Below, one piece after another: positions 25,625 through 34,263 of a stretch of 64,000 nt of DNA (positions are counted from its first letter, which is position 1; each line of letters begins with the position of its first letter). Where the stretch lies: assembly GCA_910578545.1 (NCBI GenBank), contig CAJTPT010000005.1, forward strand, positions 97,845 to 161,844, read 5' to 3'. Both the position numbers and the translations under genes were made by a program. Below the pieces are notes generated by a model. That model did not search any database. It saw only the letters and a list, made by a program, of their open reading frames with translations, and was not told the DNA's origin. This DNA is from an uncultured Christensenella sp. Lineage in GTDB: Bacteria > Bacillota > Clostridia > Christensenellales > Pumilibacteraceae.

Positions 25625-26947
25625 TTATTCCGAGTGTTTTTTCTTCCAGGCTTTGATTTCCTCGAGTCGGGCTTTGAATTTGGATTCCAAGCCTTCCTCG
25701 GTGGGAACGTAATATTCTGTGCCGATGAGCGAGTCGGGCAGGCATTGCATTGTGGATAGCTTGTCCTGCATGTCATGCGCGTACTTATAGCCTTTGCCGT
25801 AGCCGAGGTCCTTCATAAGTCGAGTGGGCGCGTTGCGAATGACGAGCGGAACGGGTTCCGCAAGCATATTAATCGCGTCGCGCTTGGCATTGTTGTACGC
25901 CGATTCCATTGCGTTGGACTTGGGGTCGAGCGCCATATACACGACCGCTTCGGTCAGGTGTACGGAACATTCCGGCATGCCTATAAAGTGACAGGCTTGA
26001 TATGCGGCGATTGCAACTTCAAGCGCGCGCGGGTCGGCAAGACCGATGTCCTCGGCGGCAAACCGCGTGATCCGCCGCGCTATGTACAACGGATCTTCAC
26101 CCGCCTCGAGCATGCGCGCAAGCCAGTACACCGCCGCGTCGGGATCGGAGTTTCGCATGGACTTGTGCAGGGCGGATATGAGGTTGTAGTGCTCTTCGCC
26201 GTTCTTGTCGTACAACAGCGATTTTTTGGAAGTGCACTGTTCGATTATCTCTTTTGTGACAATGATTTTGTCGCCGTCGAGCTCGCCGTTTAAAACCGCC
26301 ATTTCAAGTGTGGTGAGCGCGTTTCGCGCGTCGCCGTTTGCAAAGCTCGCAATCATCTCGATAAGCTCGAGCGGCATTTCCACTCGAAGATCGCCAAAGC
26401 CGCGCGGATCGGTTATGGCGCGTGAGAGTAGTTCGGTCAAGTCTTCGGTCTTGAGCGCTTGAAGAACAAACACCTTACAGCGCGAAAGTAACGCGCCGTT
26501 CACCTCGAACGACGGGTTTTCGGTCGTCGCGCCGATTAGGATAATACTGCCTTTTTCGACGTACGGCAAAAAAGCGTCCTGTTGCGCCTTGTTAAAGCGG
26601 TGGATCTCGTCGACAAACAGAATGGTTTTCTCCCCGAAGCGACGGTTTTTTTCCGCCTGTTCCATGACCTGCTTGATTTCTTTTATGCCGCTCGTGACTG
26701 CGGAAAAGTCGATAAAGCTCGCCTTGGTCTTGTGGGCGATTATGCGCGCGAGCGTGGTTTTGCCAACGCCGGGCGGACCCCAAAATATCATAGAGCCGAT
26801 TTTGTCGCTTTCTATAAGACGGCGCAAAAGCTTGCCTTCGCCGATAAGATGCTTCTGCCCGAAAAACTCGTCAAGAGTTTGCGGACGAAGCCGCGCTGCA
26901 AGCGGTTGCATTCCGTCGTCTTCAAATAGTGTGCGTTGGTCGGTCAT
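25625..26947 (-). CDS. rarA: Replication-associated recombination protein RarA (MgsA)
   Basis: The 440-residue AAA+ ATPase has the family opening PLAARLRPQTLDEFFGQKHL, P-loop WGPPGVGKTTLA (about 55-66), LFVDEIHRFNKAQQDA as Walker B and GATTENPSFEVN as sensor 1. The C-terminal MgsA domain contains GYKYAHD. It acts at stalled replication forks, interacting with SSB in other bacteria. Length is typical. Confidence 0.95.
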   Translation of the reverse strand: MTDQRTLFEDDGMQPLAARLRPQTLDEFFGQKHLIGEGKLLRRLIESDKIGSMIFWGPPGVGKTTLARIIAHKTKASFIDFSAVTSGIKEIKQVMEQAEKNRRFGEKTILFVDEIHRFNKAQQDAFLPYVEKGSIILIGATTENPSFEVNGALLSRCKVFVLQALKTEDLTELLSRAITDPRGFGDLRVEMPLELIEMIASFANGDARNALTTLEMAVLNGELDGDKIIVTKEIIEQCTSKKSLLYDKNGEEHYNLISALHKSMRNSDPDAAVYWLARMLEAGEDPLYIARRITRFAAEDIGLADPRALEVAIAAYQACHFIGMPECSVHLTEAVVYMALDPKSNAMESAYNNAKRDAINMLAEPVPLVIRNAPTRLMKDLGYGKGYKYAHDMQDKLSTMQCLPDSLIGTEYYVPTEEGLESKFKARLEEIKAWKKKHSE

Positions 26948-27009
26948 CGTACGCCCTCCGTTTGTATTATACCGCGTTTTGCCGAAAAAGTAAACCCGTT
27001 ACGCGGCGT

Positions 27010-27720
27010 TTAATCAAGAGGGAACTCGGCTTGCACATAGGAAAGAAGCGCCGAATAGTCGCCTTGCGGATAAGACGAAATATCCGCGTTGTTCGGGTTG
27101 ATAATCCGGTCGGGGAGTAGAAAGACCTTCATCCCCACCGTGGAAGCAACCATGTCCTCGCCGACGTCGTTGCCGACCATAAGACAGTCGGCAGGGGTTG
27201 CGCCTATCAGATCGCAAATCTGTCTGTAATAGTCGGGATTGGGTTTGCAGTATCGCATGTTTTCGTACGCCGTGATTAGAATAAAATCGTCGGGGTCGAC
27301 ACCTGCCCACGTCATACGGCGCTTGTGCGCGATTGCGGGGAATATGGGATTGGAAGCAAGAACTAACGTGTACCCGAGCTTTTTAAGTTGTTTGACCGTA
27401 GCGGCGGCGTCGGGGTATAAACCGCAGGAGGACTTAGCCGCGTCAAACTCGGTGCGGTAAAACTCGTCAAAGTATTGCTCGTCGTAAAGGCGACCGCCGT
27501 ATTCGCCTGCATAGCATTTCCAAAACACTTCCGCGTTGGTTGCGGCGCCGTCGTTTTTAACCATTGCGGCAGTGCCTTTGAGGATAGTGTTTATAAGCCG
27601 TTTGGGTTCGAGCCCGTGCGGCGCGAGATGAGCCGCAATCGCTTTAAAGTATTCGCGCACAAATGCGTCTTGGTCCATGGGAAGGAGAGTGCCGTCCAAA
27701 TCAAACAGTATGTATTTCAT
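27010..27720 (-). CDS. HAD-superfamily phosphatase
   Basis: The 236-residue protein has HAD motif I (LFDLDGTLLP), motif II (LASNP), motif III Lys (CKPNPDYY) and motif IV (MVGNDVGEDM), with a helical cap after motif I. It hydrolyses a small phosphorylated substrate; which one cannot be told. The last gene before the accessory island. Confidence 0.85.
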   Translation of the reverse strand: MKYILFDLDGTLLPMDQDAFVREYFKAIAAHLAPHGLEPKRLINTILKGTAAMVKNDGAATNAEVFWKCYAGEYGGRLYDEQYFDEFYRTEFDAAKSSCGLYPDAAATVKQLKKLGYTLVLASNPIFPAIAHKRRMTWAGVDPDDFILITAYENMRYCKPNPDYYRQICDLIGATPADCLMVGNDVGEDMVASTVGMKVFLLPDRIINPNNADISSYPQGDYSALLSYVQAEFPLD

Positions 27721-27929
27721 GAGTTGCTCCGTAATACTAAACGTTGATTGTGTTATAGATATATTATATTTGTAAACGCGAAAAATGTCAAAGAAAATAG
27801 GTGATAATTAAAATTGAGCGGAACATAACGAGTGGTATAGCGACAAACGAATTTAAACACGGAAGAATATATCAACCGCAATAAATCGCTTGACAAACAG
27901 ATTAAACCGTGATAAACTATAAAAACTGT

Positions 27930-28004
27930 GGCCCCATGGTCAAGCGGTTAAGACATCACCCTTTCACGGTGAAATCATGGGTTCGAGTCCCGTTGGGGTC
28001 ACCA
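27930..28004 (+). tRNA. tRNA-Glu (anticodon TTC)
   Basis: The plus strand has acceptor GGCCCCA/TGGGGTC, anticodon loop CTTTCAC, T arm GGGTTCGAGTCCC and encoded CCA. It marks the left edge of the accessory island and overlaps, antisense, the end of the serine recombinase gene. Confidence 0.95.
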
Positions 28005-29536
28005 GACGCGAATAAATCCGAACACACTTGTTCGGGTTTATTTTTTTGTTCTTCGATAATCGTGCCGAGTTCGGAATTTTCTATATCTTCAAAAGAAATC
28101 TTTTCTTCGCCGTCTTTGTAGTTGCAAGTGATAATCGCGTAATCGTCGTACAGATAGACCGCATTCACAAAACTATCGATCAATACTTGCTTACCTTTTT
28201 GCGTAGATAAATCCAGATCGCGGAATTTCGTCAATGCGTAAAAGATTTGTTCTTGCGTAAGCAGCGGCGCTTTGATTTGCTCGTCGGCAATTTCTATTTC
28301 CAATTCTTTCTGCCTTGCTTCCAATTCTTCAAGCCGATTTCTCACGTCGGCGACGGCAACTCCTTGCTGTATCGCATCGAGCATTCTTTCGATACCGTCT
28401 TTAACATCGGACAGCTGCTGTTTGAGCGCTAACAAAATCGTACTGCTTTGCAACTGCAAATCGTAGAGCGTATAAGACAAATGCTCCATAAGCTCGTCGT
28501 CCATTATTTTCGCCATAACTGCCCTGACTACGGCGTTCTCTATAAAATCCTTACCGACGGCTTTCTTGTCGCAGGTGTGCGTTTTCTTTACGTTGACGCA
28601 CTTGTAGTAATGATAAACCGTACCTTTTCTGCCCGTTCCGCTTTCGCCGCACATCATAGCCTTGCATTTGCCGCAGAATAAATGCGTAGTCAAAAGATAG
28701 AGATCGCTCGCTTTATGAATGGCCGGCGCGTGTGCATATATTTTTATGCGCTTTTGCACTTTATCGAACAAATCTTTTTCGATAATCGCAGGAATGGCAT
28801 CCGGTATAACTATGTCTTTGAAACGATATTCTCCGATATACTTACGGTTAGACAGCATATGCCGCACGCTATTGTAGGCAAGCGGTTTTGTGTACGGCTT
28901 TCTCCCCGGTCTTTTGACCATACGAACTTCGATACCGACACCGCGAGCATTCATATCGTCTATAATGGTTTTTATCTTTTCGCCGTCGGCATACCGCCGA
29001 AAAATCTCGCGCACGAACGGTGCTTTGCTTTCGTCTATCTGCAAACGCCTGTTGTCGTCAAGATAATAACCGAGCGGAGTAATGCTGCCGTTCGTCATAG
29101 CTTTTAGCGCATTGTCCGTCATTCCGCGATTGACCTTTTCGGCAAGCTCCGCCGAATAAAATTCAGCCATGCCTTCAAGGAGCGATTCAAGCAAAATGCC
29201 TTCCGCCCCTTGCGAGATTGTTTCCTTTGCGGAAATAACGCGCACACCGTTTTTCTTTAAGATATTTTTGTAATACGCGCTGTCATAACGGTTGCGGGCG
29301 AAGCGGTCTAACTTCCATACGATAATAACGTCGAACAGCTGCTTTGCGCTGTCCTTGATCATCTTTTGAAAATTCGGACGATTGTCCGTCTTTGCCGACA
29401 ATGCGCGGTCTATATAGCTGCCGACGACTTGCATATCGTTGTATTCGGCATAACTCATACAGTCGCGTATTTGTCCCTCGATGCTTTCTTCACGTTGATT
29501 ATCGCTCGAATAACGAGCATAAATTACTGCTTTCAT
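27956..29536 (-). CDS. Large serine recombinase (site-specific integrase)
   Basis: The 526-residue protein has the resolvase catalytic domain at the N-terminus (ARYSSDNQ with the nucleophile Ser, then WKLDRFARNR). The recombinase domain follows, then a zinc ribbon (CGKCKAMMCG, YYKCVN, CD) and a coiled-coil region around 360-440. The last 16 or so residues (GDPNGTRTHDFTVKG) are encoded antisense to tRNA-Glu. This suggests the gene reached its present end by integration there. It would integrate and excise the neighbouring element. Confidence 0.9.
   Translation of the reverse strand: MKAVIYARYSSDNQREESIEGQIRDCMSYAEYNDMQVVGSYIDRALSAKTDNRPNFQKMIKDSAKQLFDVIIVWKLDRFARNRYDSAYYKNILKKNGVRVISAKETISQGAEGILLESLLEGMAEFYSAELAEKVNRGMTDNALKAMTNGSITPLGYYLDDNRRLQIDESKAPFVREIFRRYADGEKIKTIIDDMNARGVGIEVRMVKRPGRKPYTKPLAYNSVRHMLSNRKYIGEYRFKDIVIPDAIPAIIEKDLFDKVQKRIKIYAHAPAIHKASDLYLLTTHLFCGKCKAMMCGESGTGRKGTVYHYYKCVNVKKTHTCDKKAVGKDFIENAVVRAVMAKIMDDELMEHLSYTLYDLQLQSSTILLALKQQLSDVKDGIERMLDAIQQGVAVADVRNRLEELEARQKELEIEIADEQIKAPLLTQEQIFYALTKFRDLDLSTQKGKQVLIDSFVNAVYLYDDYAIITCNYKDGEEKISFEDIENSELGTIIEEQKNKPEQVCSDLFASGDPNGTRTHDFTVKG
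28014..28047 (+). terminator. Terminator of tRNA-Glu inside the recombinase gene
   Basis: AAATCCGAAC pairs with GTTCGGGTTT and is followed by ATTTTTTT. It directly follows the tRNA and lies within the recombinase coding region on the other strand. Confidence 0.75.
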
Positions 29537-29563
29537 ATGTAAACACCTCTTAATTATTTTCTT

Positions 29564-30337
29564 TTATTTGGTTTCTATTAGTTTGAAGTAAAGCGGCACT
29601 ATTCTGACTTTGCCGTCGGTCTTGTCGCGTTTTTCAAGTATGCGGGCGAACGCCGCAAGCATTTTTTTCTTCCAATGCTCGATGCTGCCGCGATTCTTGT
29701 TGTGTTCAATCGCATAAGACCGTATCGACTGCTTATTTACACAATGTGCTTCGAAGAACGGTTTATATTCAGACAACAACGTGTCGAATACTTCTTTCGT
29801 GAACTCCACGTCTTCTATAAGCTTCAATGTGTCATCATCGTTATATAATGACATTTCGGTTTTGCCCCACTTTATTATCTCGTACATTCTCAAATCGTTC
29901 TTAAAGCCGTCGCACAGCTCTTTCGCATAATCGTAGTATGTACTGCACGTTACTCGGAACGTATCGAAAGGATCGTCGAGATAGTATTCCTTTGTGTGTC
30001 TGACCGGCGGCGGAAAACCTTGCGCTATAAGCTCGTTCAAGTCGTAGCAATCGAGCGGATTTCGGCTCGTGTTCAAAGTAAAGCGTTTTACTTGTATACC
30101 GCCGAACTCTGTATCCGAGCAAAAGTCCGTATAGTCTATGGCAAAGTAGCCGCCCTTGCCGTACTCTCTGCGACAAAGTACAATTTTAGTGCCGTTACTG
30201 ACGTTCTTAAAAACGCCGACGACGTAAACTTCTTTGCCGTCATATTGCTTATAGAATCCTGCGGTAACACGCCGTTCTTTCGGGTTATTTTCCATAAGGT
30301 TTAGTATATAATAATTCGAGTATAAAATCAAGCGCAT
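29564..30337 (-). CDS. Hypothetical protein next to the recombinase
   Basis: The 257-residue product starts behind AAAGGAG. It is soluble and rich in Lys, Tyr and Phe, with no motif I recognise. Its end is 27 bases before the recombinase start, so the two genes likely share a transcript. It may help recombination or regulate it. Confidence 0.6.
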   Translation of the reverse strand: MRLILYSNYYILNLMENNPKERRVTAGFYKQYDGKEVYVVGVFKNVSNGTKIVLCRREYGKGGYFAIDYTDFCSDTEFGGIQVKRFTLNTSRNPLDCYDLNELIAQGFPPPVRHTKEYYLDDPFDTFRVTCSTYYDYAKELCDGFKNDLRMYEIIKWGKTEMSLYNDDDTLKLIEDVEFTKEVFDTLLSEYKPFFEAHCVNKQSIRSYAIEHNKNRGSIEHWKKKMLAAFARILEKRDKTDGKVRIVPLYFKLIETK

Positions 30338-30647
30338 AGCACTCCTTTATGACAATTTATGACGATTTCCACTATCTCGTATATAAGTGGAGGGTGTTTG
30401 CATAACACCGTACTGTTAGGGGCATACGGGATTGGATTAGGAAAGTTAAGCAATTAAGTATTAGGGGCAAAAAATAAAAATTAGTCATGTGTTCGTATAG
30501 AACGTAAAAGAAAAGCCCAAAGCAAAATGTCATAAGTATTAAAAGCCCGACAGGTGACGAGAAATCCCTTTTTCGCGTCGCTTTTTTGCGTGCAAAAAAC
30601 ATTGTTGGCAAGCATCCTTACGAACTTGTAAGGAGATCAAAGAACAC
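30338..30647. other. Divergent intergenic region
   Basis: These 310 bases separate the leftward recombinase operon from the rightward Rep operon. It contains short inverted repeats such as GGTGTTTGCATAACACC (30393-30409), a GACGAG/GCGTCGC pair near 30555-30582 and AAGGAG at 30630. No gene is supported. Promoters for both directions are expected here but no clear pair of boxes stands out. Confidence 0.5.
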
Positions 30648-30815
30648 ATGGCTAAAAGAAAGAACACGACGGGGATACCCGATTGCGAGATAGAAAGTCT
30701 CGCTCGGGCGTTATTGCCGGCTATTCGAAAATTCTTCGAATCGGAAGAACATCAACGCGAATTCGAAGAATGGCAAAATCAACATCGTGATCAACAACAC
30801 AAGAAGGGGATGTAA
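30648..30815 (+). CDS. Small protein upstream of Rep (55 aa)
   Basis: ATG 30648 follows AAGGAGATCAAAGAACAC. The product is short, with a helical charged second half rich in Glu, Gln and His. Its end (AAGGGGATGTAA) provides the ribosome site of the Rep gene one base downstream, so the genes are coupled. No family is recognised. Confidence 0.6.
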   Translation: MAKRKNTTGIPDCEIESLARALLPAIRKFFESEEHQREFEEWQNQHRDQQHKKGM

Positions 30816-30816
30816 T

Positions 30817-31701
30817 ATGAACATCCCCGAAGCAAAAGTCTATTTTGACGGCAGTAATTACATAGCTATTGCTCCCAAACCGAAAGTACAGAATAAACCG
30901 ACAACAACACATAAATCTCATGACGAAAAGAAAGAACTGTTTGAAAAGCTGTACAAGGACAACATAGATAAAACGAAAAGCGAACGGAAAGAAATAATAA
31001 CCAATGAATTGAGAGAACACTTTGAAACGGACGAACGGTGCAAAGAGTTTATTAAAGAAAACATGAATCGCAAGACCCACAACAAGATAGAGCGTAAAAT
31101 GCGGCTTATACGGAAAGTCAATCAACAGCATTGGGATTATTTTGTGACCTTTACATACGATTCGAATAAACACGATGAAGAAAGTTTTAAGAAGAAATTA
31201 AGAGAATGTTTATCTCGATTATCTACTCGAAAAGGTTGGAAATACATATGCGTATGGGAACGCAGTCCGGAAAAGCAACGATTGCACTTTCACGGTTTGT
31301 TTTCTATTTCCGAAATGGTTGGAGAATTGGTGGAAGTAAACGATTGGGACAGTCGAGCAAATAAACGACGAACTACAATGCAAAATACATACTTTACAGA
31401 ACGCTTCGGAAGAAACGATTTTTCCATAATCGACGATCCGTTTCAAACGCAATATGCGGTGAAATACATTGTCAAGTATTTGGAGAAATCCGGCGAAAGA
31501 ATAGTTTACAGCAAAGGACTGTACCAATACTTCATATCCGACATAATGGACGAAGATATACTGTGTCCGTACTATGGCGAAGACGAAAAGCATTACTGCG
31601 ATAAATACATTCTTTTTGACAAGTTCCGTTGCTGGGACGAGGGCTTGTATATGGGCGACGTTTGCCCCGAGACGATAGCCAAAATGCGAAAGAGCAACTG
31701 A
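30817..31701 (+). CDS. HUH rolling-circle replication initiator
   Basis: The start at 30817 is preceded by AGAAGGGG. The 294-residue protein shows the HUH order: DYFVTFTYD (107-115), LHFHGLF with His157 and His159, and the Tyr helix YAVKYIVKYLEKS (213-225) with two candidate nucleophile tyrosines. It would nick a double-strand origin to start rolling-circle replication or transfer. A terminator and a compound hairpin follow at once. Confidence 0.8.
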   Translation: MNIPEAKVYFDGSNYIAIAPKPKVQNKPTTTHKSHDEKKELFEKLYKDNIDKTKSERKEIITNELREHFETDERCKEFIKENMNRKTHNKIERKMRLIRKVNQQHWDYFVTFTYDSNKHDEESFKKKLRECLSRLSTRKGWKYICVWERSPEKQRLHFHGLFSISEMVGELVEVNDWDSRANKRRTTMQNTYFTERFGRNDFSIIDDPFQTQYAVKYIVKYLEKSGERIVYSKGLYQYFISDIMDEDILCPYYGEDEKHYCDKYILFDKFRCWDEGLYMGDVCPETIAKMRKSN

Positions 31702-31730
31702 AAAGCACGCGCGCCGAAATATGGGCGGAT

Positions 31731-31771
31731 CGCCGAGCGGTTCAGCGGCGACCGCCCGTTCGGCGTGTTTT
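31731..31771 (+). terminator. Terminator of the Rep gene
   Basis: CGCCGAGCGG (31731-31740) pairs with CCGTTCGGCG (31756-31765), with one mismatch, followed by TGTTTTT. Confidence 0.7.
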
Positions 31772-31793
31772 TCAGTTCTTTTCGCTCGTTTTC

Positions 31794-31849
31794 GGGGCGT
31801 GCCCATATTGGCGGCGTAGCCGCCACTTGTATACATATGGGCACGCCCC
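31794..31849. repeat. Compound palindrome beside the Rep gene
   Basis: A perfect 15-bp outer stem (31794-31808 with 31835-31849) encloses a perfect 7-bp inner hairpin (TGGCGGC-GTA-GCCGCCA, 809-825). There is no T run after it. The shape suits a replication or transfer origin for the adjacent HUH protein, which recognise hairpins. Confidence 0.7.
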
Positions 31850-31891
31850 ACAACCAAGTTATGAGATAATATACTAAATTGAAGTATATTG

Positions 31892-32515
31892 TTATCCATA
31901 TATCGCCACATACCGTGCTCGCATTTTTGTAAAGTATTCGTAAACGGTGGATTGCACTCTGCCGAGTATCCGTCCTATCTCGGGATAGCTCAATCCTGCC
32001 ATACGACATTCGAGAGCAGTACGCATGTTTTCCGTCAAATTAAGATTTTCTATTACGTTATCTACTGTTGAATAATCTTGCTCGAATTCTTCTCTCATTT
32101 CTATAATCGGCTCATCTTCCGGCGTTAAACTGTCCACACATTTATTACGGTAATAATCTCTCGTACCTCGATTTATAAGTTTCATCATTCGCTTTATGCA
32201 AGCTGTTCTTAAAGTAATTGCTTTACCTTTTTTGTTGTAACCTATAACATCGTGTATATGTTCTCCGTAATGCTCGCATAAGAACGCTACTCCTTCGTGT
32301 ACAAGATCATACCCGTCACTGAATATGTTGTTGATGTTATGCTTGTTCTTTATGTCGGAATATAAGTCGACATATATCTTTTGCATACGGTTTCCCATAT
32401 AGCCTATTAGAAATCTTGTTTGACTAAATGCTACTATCTCGGATATAGCTATAACATTGTCGGGAGATATTTCTTCGTCGAGAACGCTGAAATTAAATAT
32501 TCTGTTGTTACTCAT
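31892..32515 (-). CDS. Sigma-70-like protein of the mobile module
   Basis: The 207-residue product ends with a region-4-like helix-turn-helix (LTENMRTALECRMAGLSYPEIGRILGRVQSTVYEYFTKMRARY). A middle helical part contains TLRTACIKRMMKLINRGTRDYYRNK, resembling region 2. Such divergent sigma factors are common in Clostridial mobile elements, where they switch on element genes. It lies one base from the gene upstream. Confidence 0.65.
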   Translation of the reverse strand: MSNNRIFNFSVLDEEISPDNVIAISEIVAFSQTRFLIGYMGNRMQKIYVDLYSDIKNKHNINNIFSDGYDLVHEGVAFLCEHYGEHIHDVIGYNKKGKAITLRTACIKRMMKLINRGTRDYYRNKCVDSLTPEDEPIIEMREEFEQDYSTVDNVIENLNLTENMRTALECRMAGLSYPEIGRILGRVQSTVYEYFTKMRARYVAIYG

Positions 32516-32516
32516 C

Positions 32517-32768
32517 TTACAAAATCTCCTTGAAATCGTCTACTGAGATCTTGTTTTCGTAGAACATGCCGTACTCGAAATACAGTTTACCGTCTTTGTC
32601 GCGGAGCAGTTGATATGTATCTTGCGTTATCTTTCCGCAACGAGTAATAGCTAACGTAATCGTTTGATTAACAAAATCTATATCGATTATGTTAAACGTT
32701 ATCTCGTATTCGCCATCGTCGTAAGAGAATTCCGAGAGATAGTAATTTTTTGCACTTGTTTCTTTCAT
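32517..32768 (-). CDS. Hypothetical small protein (83 aa)
   Basis: The start at 32768 follows GGAGGT; a longer frame has no ribosome site. The product is acidic and beta-rich with no recognised motif. It is cotranscribed with the sigma-like gene. Confidence 0.6.
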   Translation of the reverse strand: MKETSAKNYYLSEFSYDDGEYEITFNIIDIDFVNQTITLAITRCGKITQDTYQLLRDKDGKLYFEYGMFYENKISVDDFKEIL

Positions 32769-32779
32769 TTTGGATTTAC

Positions 32780-33029
32780 CTCCGAATTTATATTGCCTTT
32801 TCGGCAACACAAAAAAGAGCACAGGTAAAAGTCGGAGGTATCACCCTTAACGTATAGCTCATCCGAAAGTCAACGACCGAGCGACAAAATTTTACGTCAA
32901 AGTAAACGGTCAAGCTCAATTAAGAACTCGACCTTTGTCAATTACATATTCTTCGTAAAATTTTTCGCCGTTGACTTTCGGCTTTTATCTGTGCTAACCA
33001 CTCCTGCCGAAAAGGCAATAAATTCGGAG
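32780..33029. repeat. 250-bp nested inverted repeat (MITE-like or origin-like)
   Basis: The ends form terminal inverted repeats of about 25 bp (32780-32806 with 33005-33029, one small gap). Inside, AGCACAGGTAAAAG pairs with CTTTTATCTGTGCT, AAAGTCAACG with CGTTGACTTT, and AAAATTTTACG with CGTAAAATTTT. The whole stretch can fold into one long imperfect hairpin. It encodes no protein. It could be a miniature transposable element, a single-strand origin, or a structured RNA. Confidence 0.75.
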
Positions 33030-33099
33030 ATCCTATTATTTGATCATCTGTATTTAATTTACTGTAATTAGCTTATTTATAATATTTTTGTCGGTATGT

Positions 33100-34227
33100 T
33101 CATTTTTTATCACAATTAATAATTTTAATAACAATTGTCGGGAGGTATTGTAGAAAATATTCATATAACTCGTTAAGATTACATAAATAATCTACTACTA
33201 ATCGCATATTAAGCCATAACAATAATAACTTTATAGCATCAAATAAGCTGACATCAATTAGATCCGAATCATAATCACCGTGTACTATGGAATTCCGATG
33301 AAGTACATTTAGTATCGGTTGCGTACTCGTAACTTTTTTAAAGTAATCATTAATTTTCAACCATGAGCGCTTCATCCATTCATCGCCGATTTGATCAACC
33401 AACTTACATATTCTTCCGGCTCGCTGTTGCCCGTTTTTTAATTTCTTAATCTTATAAGTAATACCATCAAAAGCTGAAGATCCTTTTTTGTGTTCACTAT
33501 CTAATAAAGCGAATAAATTTCTTGTTGCTGTTCTATAATACCCGTTATTAATTAATTCTACTATGATATAAATATCTTCGCTTTTTCTTTGCATCGATAG
33601 ACTGCGTGTATTATCGTTGCAAACAAAAGGGTATAATAATATTTTCAAGTTAGTACATTCATTAAAAACAAAAGATTCCAATATGAATTTTTCATCGCAA
33701 TTGTCTTCCAGTAATGGTAAATCCGGGGTTTCCAAGAAATATAAAAAAGTACCTCCGTTTGCCAATTCGTCGATTTTATCATTATATTCCTGCGAAAATA
33801 ACTTTTTCCTGTCATCCGCTATCTTTTTCTCGAGATTTATAAATGCAACAATATATTCATAACACGCTTTTGCAATGTCATCTATAAGAGCACTGTTTTC
33901 GCATAATTCGGGTATCTCCTTCATCTTCGATGTTATTTCTTGAAAATCGGATGTATTATTGATTGCTTGTTCAAGAGCATGCGTCATAATATCGATTTTT
34001 AAATCACCGCAAGATAAAATTTCTTTCAACTGAGGATAAGTACTTAATAACTTTTCCGTTCCGATTTGAATTAATTTAATCGATTTATCATCTAAAGCAT
34101 ATAGTACGGCTCTTTTTTCTTCGGCGATATCATGCAAACGCGATTGCTCTTCAATAGCTTTACGCATTTCCGGAGTTATCGCATCATGCTGTTTTTTCAT
34201 TAAATCAAAAAATAATTGAATATCCAT
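33100..34227 (-). CDS. HEPN-like protein at the end of the DISARM-type operon
   Basis: The start at 34227 is preceded by GGAG. The 375-residue product is helical and unfamiliar over most of its length. Near residue 325 it has LHRNSIVHGDYDSD, which fits the RX4H motif of HEPN ribonucleases, followed by an amphipathic helix. It is the last gene of the operon, 36 bases after the methyltransferase. It occupies the place that DrmC (a PLD nuclease) holds in classical DISARM. Function is inferred from this motif alone. Confidence 0.6.
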   Translation of the reverse strand: MDIQLFFDLMKKQHDAITPEMRKAIEEQSRLHDIAEEKRAVLYALDDKSIKLIQIGTEKLLSTYPQLKEILSCGDLKIDIMTHALEQAINNTSDFQEITSKMKEIPELCENSALIDDIAKACYEYIVAFINLEKKIADDRKKLFSQEYNDKIDELANGGTFLYFLETPDLPLLEDNCDEKFILESFVFNECTNLKILLYPFVCNDNTRSLSMQRKSEDIYIIVELINNGYYRTATRNLFALLDSEHKKGSSAFDGITYKIKKLKNGQQRAGRICKLVDQIGDEWMKRSWLKINDYFKKVTSTQPILNVLHRNSIVHGDYDSDLIDVSLFDAIKLLLLWLNMRLVVDYLCNLNELYEYFLQYLPTIVIKIINCDKK

Positions 34228-34263
34228 GTTTTTCTCCAAAAGAATACATACTGCCGAAAATAC

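Larger units (their letters stand above)
27956..32768. mobile_element. Integrative module: recombinase, HUH Rep, sigma-like protein
   Basis: A large serine recombinase, a rolling-circle Rep with adjacent strong hairpin, a sigma-like protein and small accessory genes lie together at tRNA-Glu. This is the gene set of a small integrative mobilisable or plasmid-derived element. No second copy of the tRNA-Glu end was found in the window, so the right boundary is not defined. The defence genes to the right may be its cargo. Confidence 0.5.

Noticed and set aside
27956..28004. Treating the last recombinase residues as a conserved domain
   Set aside because: These residues are simply the antisense translation of tRNA-Glu.
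32780..33029. Retron-like ncRNA
   Set aside because: The fold is suggestive but no reverse transcriptase gene is found anywhere in the window.
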